Assembly (NCBI RefSeq): GCF_000003815.2 | Contig: NC_049997.1 | Location: 12,763,534 to 12,827,533, forward strand | Origin: Branchiostoma floridae | Lineage: Eukaryota; Chordata; Leptocardii; Amphioxiformes; Branchiostomatidae | Length of the DNA: 64,000 nucleotides | Reading direction: 5' to 3' | Part shown: piece after piece, positions 51,201-56,708 of the stretch | Layout of the letters: the number at the start of each line of letters is the position of its first letter | Position numbering within the stretch: the stretch's first letter is position 1 | Notes under the pieces: generated by a model | Told to the model about the DNA's origin: nothing | The model's database searches: none | Seen by the model: the letters and a program-made list of their open reading frames with translations, nothing else | Made by a program: the position numbers and the translations under genes

Positions 51201-51616
51201 TAATCGACGAGCCTTCCTTAACCATACACGATAATTATATTGCCCGACATGAGTTTTCTAGGGAGCGACTCGATATAATATATGAGTCCGGAGCTAGTCC
51301 GCCGTCAACTTCAACTGCTATCGGACAGCAGGTAGAAAATCTCCTGAAAGCTCATGAAGAAGACACAGCCAGACTTGAAGAAGTGCAGAACAAGAGTAGA
51401 CGACGTGCTGAAGCTATGTTGAAGAGGAAACTGGCTGAGAAAAGGGAGAAAACACAAACAATGGTGCATTACGCGAAAGAGATGATGGAACAACACGCCG
51501 CCCTCGAGGAACGAGTGGATCAGCAACAAAAGATGAACAGACGCCTGTTCCAGAGCAAACTTCGTCAGAAAATGGCACTTCGTGGACTGCAAAAAAGAGA
51601 TGATCAAAAGCAATAA
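16466..51616 (+). CDS. Gene 2: complete polycystin-1-like gene (SUEL, 14 CCP, 10 cbEGF, 4 FN3, GAIN/GPS, PLAT, 11 TM)
   Basis: The gene has 58 predicted exons, about 3,400 codons, from ATG 16466 to TAA 51614-51616. Exons are listed in the block entries; all ectodomain exons up to the third FN3 domain are phase 1-1, so whole domains can be gained or lost without breaking the frame. The order is signal peptide, SUEL galactose-binding lectin, sushi/CCP x14, calcium-binding EGF x10, FN3 x4, Ser/Thr-rich stalk, GAIN/GPS, TM1, PLAT, ten TM segments with a polycystin pore region, coiled coil. The C-terminal half matches gene 1 exon by exon. A SUEL lectin plus GPS/PLAT/channel recalls vertebrate PKD1L2, but the CCP and EGF arrays are not part of that protein. 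One exon (42551-42623) carries a 2-nt deletion and stop, so either it is skipped or the long form is broken. Confidence 0.88.
16610..16680 (+). repeat. Alternating GT/GC tract in intron 1 of gene 2
   Basis: About 70 nt of nearly uninterrupted purine-pyrimidine alternation, with (GC)n in the middle of (GT)n, about 60 nt after exon 1. Such tracts can adopt Z-DNA and are highly mutable. Confidence 0.85.
16680..17061. mobile_element. Small inverted-repeat transposon (MITE) in intron 1
   Basis: It is bounded by GCCCGTAGCCAGG at about 16680 and its reverse complement CCTGGCTACGGGC ending at 17061. The interior is G-rich near the left end (GGGGGGAGGGGGG) and C-rich near the right end, with no coding frame. 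Target duplication is not clear, so the superfamily is left open. Confidence 0.7.
17062..18109. other. Intron 1 stretch without recognised feature
   Basis: No exon signature was found. An AT microsatellite-like stretch (TATATATAATATATATATC) lies near 17433-17475. The rest is unique-looking intron. Confidence 0.5.
18124..18806 (-). mobile_element. Very short Penelope-like element with inverted terminal repeats
   Basis: The minus-strand ORF 18621-18214 encodes a GIY-YIG nuclease-type domain: [30 protein letters not shown], then a Glu-containing [11 protein letters not shown]. This is the C-terminal domain of Penelope-like retroelements; no reverse transcriptase is present. It lies between two 150-bp inverted repeats, 18124-18273 and 18625-18774, that differ at only about two to four positions. 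A further 32 nt (18775-18806) follows the right repeat. The whole is flanked by CTGAAATGATATGT at 18110-18123 and 18807-18820, a 14-bp target-site duplication. Confidence 0.85.
18821..19289. other. Intron 1 end, no further feature seen
   Basis: AT-rich sequence before the SUEL exon, with no additional exon or repeat recognised. The pyrimidine tract before the acceptor at 19288-19289 is weak. Confidence 0.5.
19290..19571 (+). CDS. Gene 2 exon 2: SUEL / galactose-binding lectin domain
   Basis: The exon encodes [63 protein letters not shown] and VSYSC. This is the SUEL/rhamnose-binding lectin signature: ANYGR, the FGxDPCxGxxKYLxVxYxC ending and the spaced cysteines. Such domains bind rhamnose or galactose and occur in PKD1L2 and latrophilins. 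The acceptor GATAG/AA at 19288-19289 is weak but gives exact phase-1 continuity with exon 1. The donor is GTATCACAG/GTGGGT at 19571, duplicated downstream in a minisatellite. Confidence 0.88.
19552..19779 (+). repeat. Minisatellite that copies the SUEL exon end and its splice donor
   Basis: Four units of 46-64 bp: 19552-19610, 19611-19674, 19675-19732 and 19733-19779. Each begins TCATAC or CCATAC and contains CTGTATCACAGGTGGGTAC or a variant, so the exon terminus with its GT donor is repeated four times. Units 1-3 keep AG/GTGGGT; unit 4 has changed to CTG/GTGGGT. Confidence 0.85.
19797..20266 (+). mobile_element. tRNA-derived SINE
   Basis: The head has a pol III box A (TAGCACAGTGG, 19806-19816) and a perfect box B (GGTTCGAATCC, 19849-19859) with tRNA-like spacing. 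A body with CTTGGGAAAGGCACTTTAC and CACGTTAAAGAACCCTCCAC follows, and it ends in an A-rich tail (AAAATAAAAATAAAAA) at about 20250-20266. Confidence 0.85.
20440..20545 (+). pseudogene. Dead discoidin (F5/8C) exon in gene 2
   Basis: The sequence CCCAG/GGGAATGGCTTACACGGGAT and GGGTTGTGG aligns with the start of the gene 3 discoidin exon (61726-61770), and the similarity extends upstream into the intron (GGCTTAATGAT in both). Read in phase it gives [16 protein letters not shown] and then a stop. After ~70 nt only patchy similarity remains, suggesting an internal deletion. It is a relic of a domain that gene 3 still has. Confidence 0.75.
20546..21401. other. Intron between dead exon and CCP1
   Basis: Part of 20820-21010 (TTGCCATGGCAAC; TGATGACGTAATTGGT; CAAGATGGCACC) resembles the interior of the TTAA element at 22919-23895 (TTGCCATGGCAAC; CATGACGTCATTAGT; CAAGATGGCCGCC), so it may be an older relative. 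21120-21380 is a pyrimidine-rich TTTC tract leading to the CCP1 acceptor. Confidence 0.5.
21402..25153 (+). CDS. Gene 2: CCP/sushi domains 1-7
   Basis: Exons 21402-21569, 21796-21969, 22167-22340, 22625-22798, 24063-24236, 24367-24540 and 24980-25153; the first is 168 nt, the others 174 nt, all phase 1-1. Each encodes one sushi domain: CP(T/S)[36 protein letters not shown]. Four cysteines and the GY and W landmarks of complement-control modules are conserved. The seven exons are almost the same at nucleotide level over their central part, as are some introns, pointing to very recent duplication or ongoing homogenisation. Sushi modules serve protein-protein adhesion. Confidence 0.92.
22919..23895. 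mobile_element. TTAA-flanked (piggyBac-type) non-autonomous transposon in the CCP4-CCP5 intron
   Basis: Terminal inverted repeats are CCCTCAAGCACCCGA (left, 22919-22933) and its complement with one mismatch at the right end (to 23895). A TTAA follows on the right (23896-23899); CTAA, one base off, precedes it on the left (22915-22918). The paralogous intron after CCP3 holds the uninterrupted site GAGCTTAATCAAAA (TTAA 22460-22463), showing insertion at TTAA. Subterminal GGGGTCCAAACGGACCCC-like palindromes occur near the ends. No transposase ORF. Confidence 0.85.
24786..24836 (+). repeat. ATTC microsatellite
   Basis: About eleven imperfect ATTC/ATTT units in the CCP6-CCP7 intron. Confidence 0.8.
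25154..25700. other. CCP7-CCP8 intron
   Basis: No repeat or extra exon recognised. It separates the homogenised CCP1-7 group from the more divergent CCP8-14 group. Confidence 0.5.
25701..28734 (+). CDS. Gene 2: CCP/sushi domains 8-14
   Basis: Exons 25701-25871, 26141-26311, 26592-26762, 27171-27341, 27573-27743, 28065-28235 and 28564-28734, all 171 nt and phase 1-1. From CCP9 two types alternate. CCP9, 11 and 13 read LLTAPDNGG or LLAAPDNGG, with [11 protein letters not shown] or [14 protein letters not shown]10 and 12 read [18 protein letters not shown] with [17 protein letters not shown] and appear to have the same protein sequence; CCP14 is a diverged relative. Introns between CCP10-11 and CCP12-13 are also related, so a two-exon unit was duplicated. 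Confidence 0.92.
28924..28952 (+). repeat. Poly-C run followed by CA repeat
   Basis: About 18 consecutive C followed by a short (CA)n in the CCP14-EGF1 intron. Its length may be unreliable in the assembly. Confidence 0.85.
29279..33171 (+). CDS. Gene 2: ten calcium-binding EGF domains
   Basis: Exons 29279-29401, 29628-29750, 30032-30154, 30783-30905, 31318-31440, 31813-31935, 32132-32254, 32366-32488, 32817-32939 and 33049-33171, every one exactly 123 nt and phase 1-1. Each encodes D(I/V)(D/N)EC, NGGC, C(T/S)N, (G/S)SF, CxC, GYxLN, FxCDG: a cbEGF with the N-terminal D-x-D/N-E calcium ligands and six cysteines. Tandem cbEGFs form rigid calcium-stiffened rods in fibrillins and Notch. EGF2 has NDGC instead of NGGC. 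The EGF9 donor (G/GTTTGT) is weaker than the rest. Confidence 0.94.
30155..30782. other. EGF3-EGF4 intron
   Basis: No confident feature. Part (about 30230-30360: ACGTCCACAGACAGACAAAC and neighbours) looks like dispersed-repeat sequence but is not placed in a family. Confidence 0.4.
33498..38069 (+). CDS. Gene 2: FN3 domain 1, split by a LINE-bearing intron
   Basis: Exons 33498-33617 (120 nt) and 37914-38069 (156 nt) encode the two halves. The first has [34 protein letters not shown]; the second has [27 protein letters not shown]. The Trp of strand B, the Tyr of strand C and the Leu/Tyr of the EF region fit FN3. Both exons are phase 1-1. The separating intron (about 4.3 kb) contains the L1/Tx1-like LINE and the assembly gap. 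Confidence 0.8.
33768..37660 (-). mobile_element. L1/Tx1-like LINE, 5'-truncated and decayed
   Basis: On the minus strand ORF2 starts near 37607 with an AP-endonuclease ([21 protein letters not shown]), runs through a gap and gives a reverse transcriptase ([47 protein letters not shown]). The C-terminal [17 protein letters not shown] knuckle is at 34235-34185. A one-base indel near 35175 and further frame changes near 34830 and 34430 break the frame, so it is inactive. The 3' end is a T12 run on + (33768-33779), the poly(A) tail. A possible target duplication (AATACATGTA at about 33752; AATACATTGTA at about 37663) is weak. Confidence 0.88.
36867..37075. other. Assembly gap (209 N)
   Basis: A run of N inside ORF2 of the LINE. 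The true size is unknown; it removes the endonuclease-RT junction. Confidence 0.99.
38367..40364 (+). CDS. Gene 2: FN3 domains 2-4
   Basis: FN3-2 is exon 38367-38639 ([44 protein letters not shown]). FN3-3 is exon 38995-39273 ([47 protein letters not shown]). FN3-4 is split over 39785-39926 and 40240-40364 by a phase-2 intron, like gene 1. FN3-3 carries SRKRRALS (RKRR at 39120-39131), a furin-type basic site in a loop region. Confidence 0.9.
40568..43631 (+). CDS. Gene 2: Ser/Thr-rich linker and juxta-GAIN stalk
   Basis: Exons 40568-40735, 40900-40968, 41149-41196, 41449-41504, 41789-41932, 42338-42428, 42551-42623, 42947-43122 and 43407-43631. All have the gene 1 lengths except the first (168 against 162 nt, adding Thr/Ala codons) and 42551-42623 (73 against 75 nt). 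The linker is mucin-like ([18 protein letters not shown]). The region likely acts as an extended, O-glycosylated stalk. Confidence 0.78.
42218..42283 (+). repeat. (TA)n microsatellite specific to gene 2
   Basis: About 33 TA units, 55 nt upstream of exon 42338-42428. The gene 1 intron has only a short TATATAT stretch at the same place (2535-2541). Confidence 0.9.
42551..42623 (+). pseudogene. Frameshifted stalk exon of gene 2
   Basis: Compared with the intact 75-nt exon of gene 1 (2804-2878), two bases are missing after CCATTTCAT. This creates an in-frame TGA at 42589-42591. Splice sites (AACAG/GC and CCTG/GTGTGT) remain. Because the neighbours are phase 1, skipping this exon would keep the frame. 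Confidence 0.85.
43990..45404 (+). CDS. Gene 2: GAIN core, GPS motif and TM1
   Basis: Exons 43990-44518, 44817-44935 and 45171-45404 match gene 1 in length and nearly in sequence (I count three amino-acid differences in the 529-nt exon). The GPS again reads [18 protein letters not shown], then [10 protein letters not shown], without the HL/T(S) cleavage tripeptide. Gene 2 alone has RRKKRD (44167-44184), a polybasic furin-type site. Confidence 0.88.
45523..46721 (+). CDS. Gene 2: PLAT/LH2 domain
   Basis: Exons 45523-45738, 45946-46103 and 46543-46721, as in gene 1 (216, 158, 179 nt). The sequence includes [18 protein letters not shown] and [15 protein letters not shown]. Cytoplasmic, between TM1 and TM2. 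Confidence 0.92.
46914..47858 (+). CDS. Gene 2: TM2-TM5
   Basis: Exons 46914-47065, 47159-47285, 47433-47623 and 47744-47858. The same hydrophobic segments as gene 1 are present, with only scattered substitutions (for example TVFDLG to TVIDLG, DWGKKKSE to DWGRKKSE). Confidence 0.88.
48000..50693 (+). CDS. Gene 2: polycystin channel unit (S1-S6)
   Basis: Exons 48000-48214, 48428-48602, 48909-49484, 49737-49967, 50214-50298 and 50455-50693. The 576-nt exon differs from gene 1 by about three residues of 191. The pore sequence [16 protein letters not shown] is unchanged, with Arg at the filter position in both copies. Pairing with a PKD2-type subunit for conduction is an inference from the family. 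Confidence 0.92.
51005..51080 (+). repeat. Short tandem duplication in the last intron of gene 2
   Basis: The ~40-nt unit AAGTAACCTTAAGTGAAG plus TTCTATATATTCATTG occurs twice in a row; gene 1 has it once (about 11205-11235). It lies just before the last exon's acceptor. Confidence 0.75.
51102..51616 (+). CDS. Gene 2: C-terminal cytoplasmic coiled coil, last exon
   Basis: 515 nt, the same length as in gene 1, with TAA at 51614-51616. The first half has diverged strongly from gene 1; the coiled-coil half ([20 protein letters not shown] onward) is nearly unchanged. Confidence 0.88.
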
Positions 51617-51760
51617 GCTTTTCTGTTATTTTCGTTGTATTTCGCCCCCCCCCGCCACACTATATGTGATAAGAATAACGTAATTTTCTTTCCATGTACA
51701 TTGCTGTAAATTATATTGTTAATCTATTCATTTTCTGTGACCACCTTCCCCTTCAGTTAA

Positions 51761-51766
51761 AATAAA
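51761..51766 (+). promoter_or_regulatory. Candidate polyadenylation signal of gene 2
   Basis: AATAAA lies 145 nt after the stop, followed by a TGTATATATGTATG stretch. Confidence 0.6.
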
Positions 51767-51779
51767 GGTGATTTATGTA

Positions 51780-52450
51780 TATATGTATGCATGTATGCAT
51801 ATATGGCTATAGTATCACTTAGGCTTACCGTGTGTAGGTCCCAATCGGATAGTTCACTGGCTGTGTTTTTTGCACTTTCGGACGTGACCAATACGTGGCC
51901 GCGTGAACACATTGCGGCTTTCGGAGTATTTTTGGGTCCGGCCGGACCCCGCATTAAATTGAATCGGACTTAAAATGAACCGGACCCGGTAACAAAAGAG
52001 ACACCTTGACCTTCCTGTTGAGTACACTGAGGGGTACGTACCGGTATCCAGCTGTCCAATGGGGCTAAAAATTTGTGGCTTCGGAGCCCGACCGAGTGTA
52101 CATCCTTGACGGGTACCGGCACAATTTGGACCTGAACTTTATCAAGGCAATTGTGACACATATTTTGGGACACGTTAGAAGGTAACTCCCGTTGTATAGT
52201 TTATACTGCGCCTGGTTTGTATTGTAAAATATGGACACTACTAGAGTACTTTAAAAACAACATGTACCTTTATGTTATAAGTTAGGATCTATCATAGAGT
52301 ATGTATAAATAAGAAGTCTTGTTGTTAGAGGCTGATGCCGTTTTATTATTTGTATTATAATTAGTCGCCAAGTCAATGTAAGGAATCAGCTCAGTCCCAG
52401 CGTTTTATATTATTTATGCCACATCTAGTAAGACCTTATAGCAGAGCACT
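51780..52450. repeat. Downstream flank shared with gene 1, with extra segment
   Basis: Homologous to 11980-12440. It contains the perfect palindrome GGGTCCGGCCGGACCC near 51927-51942 and about 190 nt (52005-52190) absent after gene 1. No gene seen. Confidence 0.65.
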
Positions 52451-53163
52451 TTTCTAATTTATTGATTAAACAGGTCCTGATTTCTTGTTATTTGCCTGTT
52501 GTGGTAGTTAAAGTAAACTTAAAAAAACAAAACAAATTAAATTAAAAAATTAAACAGTTCCAATGTTATACTGTATTACATATCTATTCATATATCTATT
52601 CATTACATATCTGTTCTCGATATATGAGAAAAATGAGAAAACATACTGAGTAAGGTGTAAATAGTCTTATGAAACCGTTATCTGAATATGTCTTTGAAGG
52701 ATTTAACTTTTTGATTAGGAAATAGCAGTAAAAGTATCCAGCAAACTTTATTGTATTAAAGTCATGTTATTAATTACATAAAACACAGTTCTGTAGCTAC
52801 TGTTACTTCAAGCATGTAAAAATAAAGCTTTCAGTAAAATGGCTAATTGATTCTTTGTCCCAGAAATATTGAACACATTGTTTCGAACAATCGCCTCCAT
52901 ACACTGTCCGTTATAATAGTACAACTACACAATCCTTGGTACTGACTACACAGCCCATGGTTCTGACTAAACTGTCCATGGTACGTAGTAATCTCAAATT
53001 AAATGTTTTATGTGTTATCCTGAAGACTTCTACATGTTCGCAGTCAATTCATGAAGCTGTCCACCCTTGACTGACATACAAGTCGCAAGTACAAAATGCA
53101 ATCAAGGAATAATTGCCCTAATCATGCGAACTAGGCCTTTAATTGCGTTCTTGGCACTTGTTA
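52450..53163. other. Intergenic, nothing recognised
   Basis: AT-rich sequence without exon pattern. A short triplicated phrase (ACTGACTACACAGCCCATGG and variants) lies at about 52930-52985. Confidence 0.5.
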
Positions 53164-54215
53164 ATTACCTCCATGAAAAAAATGGAGGTATAGTTTTGAG
53201 TGTGTCTGTCTGTGTGTGTGTCTGTGTGTCCGCATATTTGTGGTCAGCATAACTTGAGAACCTCTTGATGGACTACGATGATATTTGGTATGTGGGTAGG
53301 GGTTGGGAAGACGAAGGTCAAGGTCAATTTTGGGCCCCCTGGTGTGTGACCTTGGTACTGCAGCGCAACTTCCGGTTTTGCTATCTCGGTGTTCTGAACA
53401 TGCTATGGTCAAGATTTTTAAGTATTAGATAGCTCTTGTGCTCAGGAAAAAATGACATAAGTTTGGGCCCCCTAGCGTCTAGTTTTGGGATAGCAGGGGC
53501 ATTTTTGTCAAAAAACCTCTGACGAGGATAACTCAAGAAGGGAACAACGGATTTTCATGATTTTTGGTATGTAGGTACCTTAGACAATGTTGTACAAGAC
53601 AAAGTACTAATTATGCAAAATAGGAGTACATTTGCATAATTAATGAGAATATTCTGTCATCGCAGTTTTTTCAATGTATCTCTTGTCCCGTACGTGATAT
53701 GGTCGTGACATTTAAGTGGTAGATAGCTTTTAGCGTCATGACAAAGTGGGGCAAGTTTCAGTCCCCTAACTTTAAATTGTGGAACTGCAGGGGCATTTTT
53801 GTCAAGACACTCCAAAGAGGAAAACTGCAGAAAGGAACGGCGGATTGCCTGCATTTTAGGTATGCAGGTAGCTTAGGCAAAGATGTTCATAATGATATGC
53901 ATTTTATGCAAATAAGGACTTAATGTGCATAATTAATGAGGAAATTGTATAATTCCATTGTTTGCAATAACTGGACTTCGATAAATGTAACACTTGTTCA
54001 TTATAATCGGTGGAACATATGCAGATAGCAAATATGGGCAATTTAGGCAAAAATTGCAAAACAACTTAATGATTAATGATTTGAATTGGGAATTTTACTT
54101 GTGACATGTGTACTGTTATTTTATTCAATGATGAGCAACACCATGCATAAATCATGTTAATGTTAAGTCATTTGCATAAAATTAACAAAAGCTCTAAATA
54201 TTCATGGAGGTATGA
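53164..54215 (+). repeat. Dispersed repeat family with TCCATGAA ends, copy 1
   Basis: It begins with the hairpin TACCTCCATGAAAAAAATGG and then GTGTCTGT repeats, and ends TTCATGGAGGTATGAGCTC near 54202-54220. The interior contains two related units (GGGCCCCCTAGCGTCTAGTT, GCAGGGGCATTTTTGTC, GATAACTCAAGAAGGGAACA; then again GCAGGGGCATTTTTGTCAAG). Related copies occur at 56155-56397 (-), 58610-58822 (-), about 62215-62500 and 63304-64000. Confidence 0.75.
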
Positions 54216-54431
54216 GCTCGCCGAACTCTAGCTTCCAGCTGTCATAGATTGTATGTCCTGAGCTACATGTGCTGAAGTCTTGAAAACACTGAAACTAAAT
54301 GTCTTGTGCCAATGTATTTATGCCAATCGAGGAAAACAGGATGGGTAAAATAGTGCTAAAGTTTCAAAACACTATAAACGCTGTAACAACATTTGTAGTG
54401 ACAAGACATGGTATCTCCATGAGCGAAGACG

Positions 54432-54846
54432 CCAAGGAATTGTTGTCGGATTGTCCGTGCTGAAATGCCTGGATGGACGTTGCAATAAAGATGATATAAA
54501 GCACACAGTGGAGCCACAGTCAAACAAACTGAGTCTCAAGGGGATTGTTGTTGACAAATGGACCGAGCCACCAGATGATGGCAACCCGCTGCGCTTATAA
54601 AACGTCCCTGTCAGGGCTGGACTTCCGGTCATCCTTTGAGCTGACCTAGCCCTCGAGCTCCTTATTAAAAAAAAAATATCACGCGCTCCGCTCGCTGGTC
54701 GCCCGGTGCTCGGCGACCTTCGGGTGCCTTCGCCCGGAACTCGCCAATGTTCGGCACCCGCTTGGGTGATCCCGAAAACATGTACCTTACACTCGGAACA
54801 TCCATCCAGGCATTTCAGCACGGGCAATCCGACAATGATTCTTTGG
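54432..54846. mobile_element. 415-bp element with 52-bp inverted termini
   Basis: 54432-54483 (CCAAGGAATTGTTGTCGGAT ... GTGCTGAAATGCCTGGATGG) is matched by the reverse complement of 54795-54846 with few mismatches. The interior is GC-rich. The minus-strand open frame over it shows no known domain. This suggests a MITE or snapback element; no target duplication is evident. Confidence 0.7.
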
Positions 54847-56154
54847 CCTACGTATACCGCCTATGATGCAAATGAAAGCCACAAAAGTACAGACAGACAT
54901 ACATAAACACACAAAGACAGGTGAAAACATGTTAATACAATGTTTTCAATGGGTGCTTATTCTGACGTCAGTGTTACCATGGTTGTACCATATAAAGGCA
55001 AATAGCTTTTGACACAGTACGTCTTTTGTAGAGATTGCTAACAAACATGCCTTCTACATGAATAATTCATTGCCAAACTGTAATAAAATGTAAAGCCATC
55101 TTGGGCCAAGGCTTGTAGATGGCACGTTCCTCCATAGCAGCAAATTGTTCCACTTGTTGCAATCGCTAGTTGTTCCCACCCAAGGTTCAAGGATCCATAT
55201 CAAGATGCTCTATTGCAATATATTGTAAAAAGCCACTGATAGGGGGCTTTTTCTTTTACTGATCTGTTACACATATTATCGTTGTCACCACTTCTTCGCC
55301 ACTGACCTAATCATAAGAACTGTGATTGCAATAATACATGCATTCACTTCTCGCTGCGGTTGTTTTTGTCATCAAATCTTTCTTGTCTACAATGCCCAAA
55401 TATACATAATATTGTCTTTACCTCTGGAGTTGCTTCTTAAAACATTTTTTTGTGAACCAACGCGTTATCAAATGGATGAAAGAAAAAATGATATTCTGTT
55501 AAGGTCCATCATTCTAACTTCAGTTTCATGTGAAAGGTGATTTGAGGTGACCCATTGTGCCATTTGCTTTCTGACACCCATTGGATAGTACAATACACTT
55601 TTGTGAGAGCACACATTGTATTCGATCAATACATCATGGGTTACCAGGGTGTGCCACAAAGACGTATGTTGCATCGTAAAAATCTTTATCTTGCATCTTT
55701 AAGATGCTAAGCAACCAGCTAAACAAGCCATAAACGATACACAAACACACCCATTACGTGCGTTTGCACAATAAAACGCGAGGTTTACGATCATACTGGT
55801 CCAAGCACATCTTCGCGACAGACGAGGTATAATGTCTCAGTTTGTAAAAAACATACGTATGCTCCATGGAGGGTCGCATACTGACTCCTATGGCCGGCCG
55901 ATTCCCCAATAGATTCTATTTGTCCAATTTCTACTATTTAACCAGCGATCCGCAGAGTCTTGTAGATATATTTCTGTCTAAACTACTGGCATACTGAATA
56001 ACAAGGACATTTGTTCTTACTTTGTTTAGTTATCTTTAGAATATTTCTTTTTACAAAAGTGCTTGTGCTGTTCCACAACAAGCTGCTAGTGGGCCCAAAC
56101 CTAAAACACTTCTTTATATTACACGCCACCAAAAATCAAAAATCAATACCATAG

Positions 56155-56397
56155 CATGTCCAGATCAAAGGATACAAAAATAGAAGTCCTGCTGCAGTAC
56201 CAATGTAACACACCAGGGGGCCAAAGTTGAACTTGACTTGTTCATCTTCAAAGTTGAATCTGACCTATCCACATCCGCAAATTTCATTATAATCCCTAAA
56301 ACAGACACTAACAGGCCATTACACACACAGAGACTGAGAGAAACATACAGACACACAGACACCACAGAAACTATACCTCCATTTTTTCATGGAGGTA
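56155..56397 (-). repeat. Dispersed TCCATGAA-family copy upstream of exon 1A
   Basis: The reverse strand reads TTACCTCCATGAAAAAATGG, GGCCCCCTGGTGTGTTACAT and GGTACTGCAGCAGGACTTC, matching 53164 onward. It ends about 224 nt before the start codon of exon 1A. Confidence 0.75.
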
Positions 56398-56620
56398 ATT
56401 GTCTCCACACAAAATGAATATTTTTATGTAGCACCTCATGGCCGTATGTTGCCAGTGCCAGACAATAGCAATTTTCATACGGCCCATAAACCATGAAGAT
56501 ACCATAATAATATTGCGGAGCACCGGTAGCAACGACCACAGTTACGGAGGTTGGTTTCTCCGAACTGGTCGAGGATTTTGTCAACTGCTGACTATTGAGA
56601 ACTAAGTTTCTGCCACAAAG

Positions 56621-56708
56621 ATGAGAAAAACAACGAAAATGAAAATCATCTGGCTCGAACGTGTCTTTCTCGCATGGATGTTGATTCGACTGATGACCAA
56701 AGTGTCAG
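56621..56708 (+). CDS. Gene 3 exon 1A: signal peptide
   Basis: Encodes MRKTTKMKIIWLERVFLAW followed by MLIRLMTKVS: a basic N-terminus and a hydrophobic core. The donor CAG/GTAAGT is a strong consensus. Confidence 0.75.

Noticed and set aside
54372-54827. 151-codon minus-strand open frame
   Set aside because: It lies over the inverted-repeat element and has no domain pattern; treated as a chance frame in GC-rich repeat DNA.
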